A stretch of DNA of 26,211 bases from Candidatus Anoxychlamydiales bacterium. Its GTDB lineage: Bacteria > Chlamydiota > Chlamydiia > Chlamydiales > SM23-39. Shown piece after piece: positions 20,360 to 26,211 of this stretch. The position numbers were made by a program, and so were the translations under genes. The notes beneath the pieces were generated by a model. The model did no database searches and was not told the DNA's origin. It worked only from the letters and a program-made list of their open reading frames with translations. Where the stretch lies: positions 1 through 26,211 of the forward strand of contig JAAKFX010000007.1 in the NCBI GenBank assembly GCA_011064865.1. The letters run 5' to 3'. Numbering within the stretch: the first letter of the stretch is position 1; every line of letters begins with the position of its first letter.

Positions 20360-21805
20360 TTATAAAAATAAATATCCCCATAAAGAAGCTATATTAATAA
20401 AAAAATCATCATATCCGTTGATAAATCTGTAGCAGAAGAACCATTTTAAAAAATGTTCTCCATCTTCTAGATTGTTGCTCCACAATGACCAAGAAAAATC
20501 ATTTGATAAAGATTCTTTTAATGATTTAACTAATATAGGATAAAATTCTGATATATCTTGTATATTCAAGCAATTTAGAGCATCTGTAACCATTTTACTG
20601 AACTCTTCTGGACTAAAATTTTGAAAAGTAAAAAAATTACGTTTTTTTATAAAATCTTTTAGTTCATCATCACTCATTTCAGCTATAAGAGTTCTCTCTA
20701 TTGGAAATGATTTAAATTTTTTATAGCGATCCAATTGTTTATGGATAAGATTATTGAAAAGCTCATTAAAATTGTAATTATCAAATAGTTTAGAATATTT
20801 CTCTATGTCATTTATTTGAGTTATGGATTGAGCTTCAAATATTATTTGGGCAGCTAAAAGTTTATGAAAAGAATTTTTAGAGTCCAATCCTTTATCAAAT
20901 GTTTGTTTAATTAATTTTGCAATTAACGGATTTTGAAAATTTAAAAGCTGCTCTTTAAAAGATCTCAGTAATTCATCTGAAATATTTGAGTTTTGTTTCG
21001 TCTTTTCTAATTCTTGATAAGTTTTTGCAATACTCGAGGTGCCATATAAAGAAAGCCTACTTTTACACTCAGATAAAAAGTCTAAAAATTCATGTTTTTC
21101 ATCGGTTTGAGCAAGAGATTTTATTGAATTCTGCATATGATCTAAATTAACAAAATCTGAGAGCCACTTTTTGCAAATAGAATATAGTGCACGCTCATTA
21201 CTATCTCGATAATGAAACAATGTACTTCGATTAACTTCTATTTTTTCATATTGAAATTTTGAACATCCAATTTTTTCTGCATAGGATTGCTTTTGTAATA
21301 AAATATTTTTAAAACGTGTATCTACATCCGTGAAGGTAAAATCATTATATGGATCTTCTTTAAAATGGACAAATTTATAAGAATACTTGCTAGTTTTTAA
21401 GGCTTTTTTTATCAGTTTTAAAAGATCAGTGTTAGAAAAATTATTTTGATCTATATATGTATCAACTGTAATAGAAAGCACTTTATCATTATAAAAACAA
21501 CTTTCAAGATACAAACCAGTATCTATTAAATATAAAAAAGGCTTTTCATTTGCTATTTTAATAGTAAACGCTTTGTTGGAGATCACATTATCTGAAGTAT
21601 TATATTCTTCTAAAATATATGTTTGATTTTTGAATGAAAATACATAGTCTTTATTAGGCTTTTTATTATTAATATTCTCTACTAAAAAATCGGAATACAT
21701 TGAACGATGAGATAATGAAGCTGCATAGCTAGTTGTGCTATAGAGAAATAGAGATAAGACAAATACAATTATAAGTTTTTTTATTGATTTTTTTGAGCTA
21801 TTCAT
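20360..21805 (-). CDS. Secreted hypothetical protein
   Basis: A 481-residue protein of no family I recognise. The N-terminus is a clear signal peptide: a basic start MNSSKKSIKK, a hydrophobic core LIIVFVLSLFLYSTTS, and a probable cleavage after SYA at about residue 28. The mature part is soluble, with a beta-containing first third (NQTYILEEYNTSDN, NEKPFLYLIDTGLYL, VLSITVDTYIDQ) and a mostly helical remainder rich in Asn, Lys, Ser and aromatic residues. A few cysteines (ESCFYND, KIGCSKF, YSICKKW, SECKSRL) could form disulfides through the dsb pair in this window. The gene is alone on the minus strand, followed by a good intrinsic terminator. Its position just upstream of uvrC in chlamydial order may reflect a lineage-specific insertion. 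Confidence 0.75.
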   Translation of the reverse strand: MNSSKKSIKKLIIVFVLSLFLYSTTSYAASLSHRSMYSDFLVENINNKKPNKDYVFSFKNQTYILEEYNTSDNVISNKAFTIKIANEKPFLYLIDTGLYLESCFYNDKVLSITVDTYIDQNNFSNTDLLKLIKKALKTSKYSYKFVHFKEDPYNDFTFTDVDTRFKNILLQKQSYAEKIGCSKFQYEKIEVNRSTLFHYRDSNERALYSICKKWLSDFVNLDHMQNSIKSLAQTDEKHEFLDFLSECKSRLSLYGTSSIAKTYQELEKTKQNSNISDELLRSFKEQLLNFQNPLIAKLIKQTFDKGLDSKNSFHKLLAAQIIFEAQSITQINDIEKYSKLFDNYNFNELFNNLIHKQLDRYKKFKSFPIERTLIAEMSDDELKDFIKKRNFFTFQNFSPEEFSKMVTDALNCLNIQDISEFYPILVKSLKESLSNDFSWSLWSNNLEDGEHFLKWFFCYRFINGYDDFFINIASLWGYLFL

Positions 21806-21934
21806 AAAGCGCCTATTTATTTAAAAAAAAATGAAGATACAACTTTAAAGCTATAAGTATGAAAAAATCAATAAAAATGGAAAATTTCCAATTATCTTAA
21901 AAAAGATGAGCCGGAAATATAATTTTTTCAAGAA

Positions 21935-23740
21935 TTAAGCTTTTTTACAAAACTTTAAGATTTTTTCAAGGTCTGTAGAATTTAAAATTTTTAATTTTTC
22001 AAGATCTTTTCTTTTTGCTTGTTTTAGATTTTCTACACTTTTAAAAGTTTTTAAAAGAGCTTTTGTTTTTTTCTCACCAATGCCTTGAATATTGAAAAGC
22101 TTTGTAGTGATAGTTTTTTTAGCTCTAGATTTTTTATGAAAAGTTATAGCAACTCTATGAGCTTCATCTCTAATCTCTTGAAGTAAGAATAAAGTAGGGG
22201 AGTAAGGGTTTATAAAGATAGGTTCTTTTATATGAGGGATAAAAACTTTTTCTTTGGTTAAAGCTTTTGTGTGTTTTGCTTTTTCTTTAGAGATTGCAAG
22301 AGTATCAATGCTTGCTATGTTCAATTTATTTAAAACTTTTAGGGCTATATTTAGATGAGCTTTTCCTCCATCTAAGACTAAAAGATCAGGATATATACGG
22401 AGTTTTGAAAAATGACGATAAAGAACCTCTTCAAAAGCTGCGATATCGCCTTTTTTTTCAGTTTTGATTTTAAAAAGTTTTATTTTTGATCTGTCTTTCT
22501 TACCATCGATAAAAGTAACCATAGAAGCAACGTTAGTAGTGCCGGATATATTGGAGGTATCGAAACAGATTATATGAGAGGGGAAATTTGTAAGTTTAAG
22601 AACATCTTGTAGATTTAGTAGTTTTTTCTCATTTAGAGTTTTTTGATCTTTTTGTTGTAGATGCAAGCTTTTCGCATTTTCCTCACTTAGTTTTATTAGC
22701 TCTTTTTTCTTCCCTTTAATGGGATATGTAATTTTTAGTTTTTTATGATCTTTAGAGATAATATTTTCAATATTTTTCAAGTTTTTGAGTTTTATTGGGA
22801 TAAGGATCTCTTTAGAAGATATAACTTTTGAGTAGTGTTGAAGCAGAAAAGATTCTAAAACTTCCTCAATAGGTGAGGCTATTTCAAAAAATGAAAAATG
22901 CTCAGAAGTAGTTAGTCTTCCTTGCCTAAAAATTAGCTTTACTATCACTATTAGATGATCGCGCTTATATATTCCTATTACATCTGTATTTTTAGCAGAT
23001 AAGATATCGACATATTGATTTAGCCTGATATGTTTGATTTGATTTATAAGATTTAAATAGATGTTAGCTTTTTCATATTCTAAGTTTTTAGAGGCTGTTT
23101 TCATCTGATTTTTTAGATTTTTTAAAATAGATGTATCCTTTCCTTTTAAAAATAAAAGTACTTTTTCAACTAAGATGTCATACTCTTTTTTTGTGCATTT
23201 GTTAACACAAGGCGCTATACATTTTTTGATATCATATAAGATGCATGGTCTTACTCTATTTTGAATTTCACTATCAGAACATTGACGAAGAGGAAAAAGC
23301 TTTAATAAAAGATTTCTTACTGATCTCGCCGCTTTTACATTTGTATATGGTCCAAAATATTGGTTTTTATCTTTAGGTTGCAATTTTAATCTAACAAGTT
23401 TGATCATCGGCCATCTATGAGATGAGTTGATCATAATGCTAACGTAGGTTTTATCATCTTTTAGTAAAATGTTGTATTTCGGTTGGTGTTTTTTTATGAG
23501 AGTATTTTCTAAAATTAGAGCTTCTTTATCATTTAAGACAATTATGGTTTCAATAGAGCTGATTTGATCTACTAAAAAAGATACGCTAGCTCTTGTATCT
23601 GTACCTAAAAAATATTGTTTTATTCTATTTCTTAAGTTTGTTGCTTTGCCAACATATAATATCTTTTCATTTATATCTTTCATGATATAAACGCCGCATT
23701 TTTTTGGCATTTTATTGAGCAGTAGTCTATCAAAACTCAT
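21935..23740 (-). CDS. uvrC: UvrABC system protein C (excinuclease subunit)
   Basis: This 601-residue protein makes both incisions in nucleotide excision repair. Domains in order: N-terminal GIY-YIG nuclease (KKCGVYIMKD...KILYVGKATNLRNRIKQYF, about 13-46), a cysteine-rich segment with C167, C175 and C179 region (RPCILYDIKKCIAPCVNKC), the UVR helix pair that binds UvrB (LKNQMKTASKNLEYEKANIYLNLI, about 205-230), an RNase H-like endonuclease (IICFDTSNISG, LLVLDGGKAHL, DEAHRVAITFHKK) and C-terminal helix-hairpin-helix motifs (FNIQGIGEKKTKALLKTF). All catalytic landmarks are kept; the DTSN form in place of DISH is shared with other bacteria. The gene follows mutS by about 25 bases, so repair genes form one unit. 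Confidence 0.97.
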   Translation of the reverse strand: MSFDRLLLNKMPKKCGVYIMKDINEKILYVGKATNLRNRIKQYFLGTDTRASVSFLVDQISSIETIIVLNDKEALILENTLIKKHQPKYNILLKDDKTYVSIMINSSHRWPMIKLVRLKLQPKDKNQYFGPYTNVKAARSVRNLLLKLFPLRQCSDSEIQNRVRPCILYDIKKCIAPCVNKCTKKEYDILVEKVLLFLKGKDTSILKNLKNQMKTASKNLEYEKANIYLNLINQIKHIRLNQYVDILSAKNTDVIGIYKRDHLIVIVKLIFRQGRLTTSEHFSFFEIASPIEEVLESFLLQHYSKVISSKEILIPIKLKNLKNIENIISKDHKKLKITYPIKGKKKELIKLSEENAKSLHLQQKDQKTLNEKKLLNLQDVLKLTNFPSHIICFDTSNISGTTNVASMVTFIDGKKDRSKIKLFKIKTEKKGDIAAFEEVLYRHFSKLRIYPDLLVLDGGKAHLNIALKVLNKLNIASIDTLAISKEKAKHTKALTKEKVFIPHIKEPIFINPYSPTLFLLQEIRDEAHRVAITFHKKSRAKKTITTKLFNIQGIGEKKTKALLKTFKSVENLKQAKRKDLEKLKILNSTDLEKILKFCKKA

Positions 23741-23765
23741 TTATCAAATCTCATCTACTTAAATT

Positions 23766-26210
23766 CTATTTATCTATATCTTTTTTTAAATTATATATTT
23801 TTTTCAATGCATCCAAAGGCGTTAGAGTATTTATATCAATCTCTTGAAGCTCTTTAATAACATTTTGCATTTTTTTATTTAGATTATCTTGAATATCGAA
23901 AAGTACAAATTGCTCAGCTTTTTTAGGTTTTATCTCGGATGAGTTTTTTGTAGTGTTTTCTTTTTTCTCTAAATTAGAGAGAATCTGCGCTGCTTTCTCT
24001 ATAACTACACTTGGCATATTAGCTATTTTTGCAACATGTATGCCATAGCTTTTATCAGTAGAGCCTTTTATGATTTTTCTTAAAAATACAATTTCGGTCT
24101 CACTCTCTTTTACAGCAATATTATAGTTTGTAACCCCTTTTAAGCTGTTTTCAAGCTCCGTTAGCTCAAAATAGTGCGTTGCAAAAAGAGTTTTTGCTTT
24201 TTTGTCTTTTGTATTTATTAGATATTCAACAACTGACCAAGCAATTGAAATACCATCATAAGTTGATGTTCCTCTGCCTATCTCATCTAAGATAATTAAA
24301 GATCTATTCGTTGCATTATTTAAAATATTTGCAGTCTCTATCATCTCAACCATGAAAGTAGATTGACCGCGAGATAGATCATCAGATGCTCCAATTCTAG
24401 AAAAGACTTTGTCAACAATTCCTATTTTGGCTGCTTTTGCAGGAATAAAAGATCCTATTTGTGCCATTATTACAATTATTGCTACTTGGCGAATATATGT
24501 AGATTTTCCTGCCATATTAGGGCCGGTTATTAAATACATTTGATTGTTTTCATTATCTAAATAGGTGTCATTTGCAATAAATTCTCCAAAAGGCAGATTA
24601 GCTTCGATAATCGGATGTTTTCCATCTTTGATATCAAGTATGTTAGAGTCATTGATTTCAGGTTTTATGAAACTATTTGCTTTTGCAACTTTTGAAAAAG
24701 ATATTAAAACATCAATATTTGCAATAGCTTCAGCGATTTTCTGTAAATCTTTTGAATATTTTAAAACTTTTTCTCTGAGATCTAGAAAAAGCTCATTTTC
24801 TAAAGTTTTTAACCTCTCTTCAGATTTTAGAACTTTTTCTTCAAACTCTTTGAGCTCTTGGGTAATAAATCTTTCTGAATTTACTAGCGTTTGTTTTTTT
24901 ATAAACTCTTTTGGTACTTTATCTACTTGAGCTCTACTCACATCTATGAAATAGCCAAAAATCTTGTTGAATTTGACTTTTAGAGTTTTTATATTGGTTT
25001 GTTCTTTAAGTTTGTTTTGGTAGTTATTTAGATATGTAAAACTATTTGTAGAGATCTTTTTAAGCTCATCTAGCTTTTCACTGTAGCCTGTTTTAAAGAT
25101 ATTTCCATCCGATAATCTAATTGGAGGAATCTCTACTAAAGCTTCTTCTAATAAAGAGAGTAGACTTGAGATATCTATTAAATCTTTTTCATTTTCAATG
25201 TTTAATAAAGATTTAAAGTTTTTAAGCTTCTCTTTTATCAAGGGTACATTTCTTATAGATTCTCTTAAATTTGCAAGATCTTTAGGTGTCAAACTTTTAT
25301 TTATAACTCTAATAAGAAGTCTTTGCATATCTTTAATGTTTTGAAGATATTCGCTGATTTTAAGAGATGTTTCAAAATTATCTAAAAACTCTTGAATAGA
25401 GTCTTGTCTTTTTTGAATTTTATCTATCTCTAAAAGAGGCATTTTTAACCATCTTTTTAAAAGCCTACCACCCATAGCTGTGGATGTTTTATCTAAAAGA
25501 TTTAAAAGTGTAGAATCTTTATTTAAATGATTCAATGACTCTAAAATTTCTAAGTTTTTCATCGTTGCAAAATCAATTGCCATAAAAGATGAGAGGTTTT
25601 CAGCTTTTATAGTTTTGATATGATCTAACTTTATATATAAGTCTTCTGTTAAATATGAAATTAAAGCGCCAGATGCTGCAATTGCAGCTGTCATAGCTTT
25701 TAGCCCAAAACTATCTAAAGAGGGAGTATTGAAATGATTTAATAAAATATCTAAAGCCATATCAAACTCAAAATACCAATTATCTTTTTCAGTTAATAAA
25801 AAGTTAAGATCTATAAAAAGCTTATCAATAATTTTTTGATTTTGATCTTTAAACTTTTGAGAGACTAAAATCTCAGAGGGCTTTAGTTTATAAATCTCAT
25901 TTATCAGATCTTTTTCATCTTCAATCTCAATTGCGCTAAACTCCGATGTAGATAAATCTAGAATTGAAATCCCAAAAATAGAGCCTATTTGAGATATAGA
26001 TATAAAAAAATTATTAGACTTATCTTTTAAAAGATTTGATTGAAAAATAACTCCTGGTGATAAGATTTTTACAATCTCTCTTTTTACTATACCTTTTGCA
26101 TCTTTGGGATCTTCAACTTGCTCTGCAACGGCTACTTTAAAATTTTTAGCAATAAGTCTATCGATATAAACTTCACCTGCATGATATGGTACACCACACA
26201 TCGCTATATT
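23766..26210 (-). CDS. mutS: DNA mismatch repair protein MutS (5' end outside window)
   Basis: MutS recognises mismatches and loops. The visible part is about 815 residues; the frame stays open to the window edge, so roughly the first 50-60 residues, with the mismatch-reading Phe-x-Glu, are missing. The first visible residues NIAMCGVPYHA are typical of the end of domain I. The connector, the lever with the clamp (LKVKFNKIFGYFIDVSRAQV), and the ATPase follow: Walker A TGPNMAGKSTYIRQ (about residue 557 of the visible part), GRGQSTFMVEM-like SRGQSTFMVEMIETA, Walker B LIILDEIGRGTSTYDGISIAW and FATHYFELTELE. The C-terminal tail ends LTPLDALKKIYNLKKDIDK, normal for the family. It is upstream of uvrC on the same strand, the chlamydial order. 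Confidence 0.97.
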   Translation of the reverse strand, partial: NIAMCGVPYHAGEVYIDRLIAKNFKVAVAEQVEDPKDAKGIVKREIVKILSPGVIFQSNLLKDKSNNFFISISQIGSIFGISILDLSTSEFSAIEIEDEKDLINEIYKLKPSEILVSQKFKDQNQKIIDKLFIDLNFLLTEKDNWYFEFDMALDILLNHFNTPSLDSFGLKAMTAAIAASGALISYLTEDLYIKLDHIKTIKAENLSSFMAIDFATMKNLEILESLNHLNKDSTLLNLLDKTSTAMGGRLLKRWLKMPLLEIDKIQKRQDSIQEFLDNFETSLKISEYLQNIKDMQRLLIRVINKSLTPKDLANLRESIRNVPLIKEKLKNFKSLLNIENEKDLIDISSLLSLLEEALVEIPPIRLSDGNIFKTGYSEKLDELKKISTNSFTYLNNYQNKLKEQTNIKTLKVKFNKIFGYFIDVSRAQVDKVPKEFIKKQTLVNSERFITQELKEFEEKVLKSEERLKTLENELFLDLREKVLKYSKDLQKIAEAIANIDVLISFSKVAKANSFIKPEINDSNILDIKDGKHPIIEANLPFGEFIANDTYLDNENNQMYLITGPNMAGKSTYIRQVAIIVIMAQIGSFIPAKAAKIGIVDKVFSRIGASDDLSRGQSTFMVEMIETANILNNATNRSLIILDEIGRGTSTYDGISIAWSVVEYLINTKDKKAKTLFATHYFELTELENSLKGVTNYNIAVKESETEIVFLRKIIKGSTDKSYGIHVAKIANMPSVVIEKAAQILSNLEKKENTTKNSSEIKPKKAEQFVLFDIQDNLNKKMQNVIKELQEIDINTLTPLDALKKIYNLKKDIDK

Positions 26211-26211
26211 G

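Noticed and set aside
20238..20432. 64-codon plus-strand ORF
   Set aside because: It starts inside the terminator hairpin and its end is antisense to the secreted-protein gene; no ribosome binding site.
24565..24930. 121-codon plus-strand ORF
   Set aside because: Antisense to the core of mutS, which is unambiguous.

Overview
The window is an AT-rich stretch of a chlamydia-like bacterium. Several gene neighbourhoods match what I remember of Chlamydiae: yceD-rpmF-plsX, pcnB-lpxB, rnpA-rpmH facing rpmJ-rpsN, and a stretch ending in uvrC-mutS. The small L36 protein is of the chlamydial cysteine-free type. The very low GC and genes such as tdk, trkH and a plant/fungal-type H+-ATPase point to an environmental lineage rather than Chlamydiaceae; this is inference. 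mutS is cut at the right edge and plsX is broken near the left edge, so the window is probably a whole contig.

Layout. Bases 1-400 are visibly GC-richer, carry an unrelated small ORF, and meet plsX at a shared stretch of about 18 bases; this looks like a chimeric join. From 400 to 2528, minus strand: plsX, rpmF, yceD, then a membrane-anchored unknown. Bases 2529-2931 lack a convincing gene but hold a GC-richer, structured segment ending in a hairpin like the right end of IS200/IS605 elements, possibly an orphan omegaRNA. From 2932 to 5890, minus strand: lpxB, pcnB and an unknown. From 5992 to 8262, plus strand: tyrP-like permease, then a dsbA/dsbB-like pair. 8272-9513 is a DUF4143-type ATPase whose promoter carries three palindromes exactly 33 bp apart. 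9658-14191 is an ion-transport cluster: a P-type H+-ATPase divergent from a small holin-like membrane protein and trkH. Then come tdk, a DUF367/Tsr3-like gene, and a two-gene unknown unit (15659-17417). The right third holds ribosomal/RNase P genes, a GYF_2 protein, an Asp23/AmaP-like pair, a secreted unknown, and the repair genes uvrC and mutS.

How the genes work together. The ribosomal and lipid genes are core housekeeping. LpxB makes lipid A and PcnB polyadenylates RNA. The thioredoxin-fold protein and its DsbB-like partner would form envelope disulfides. The H+-ATPase could supply the membrane potential that drives K+ entry through TrkH. The most unusual signal is the 33-bp-spaced GGAATGCATTCC palindrome array, which recurs in degenerate form, with the same spacing and the same position relative to the start codon, before the unrelated membrane protein gene at 1788-2528. 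This suggests a small regulon under an unidentified dimeric regulator.
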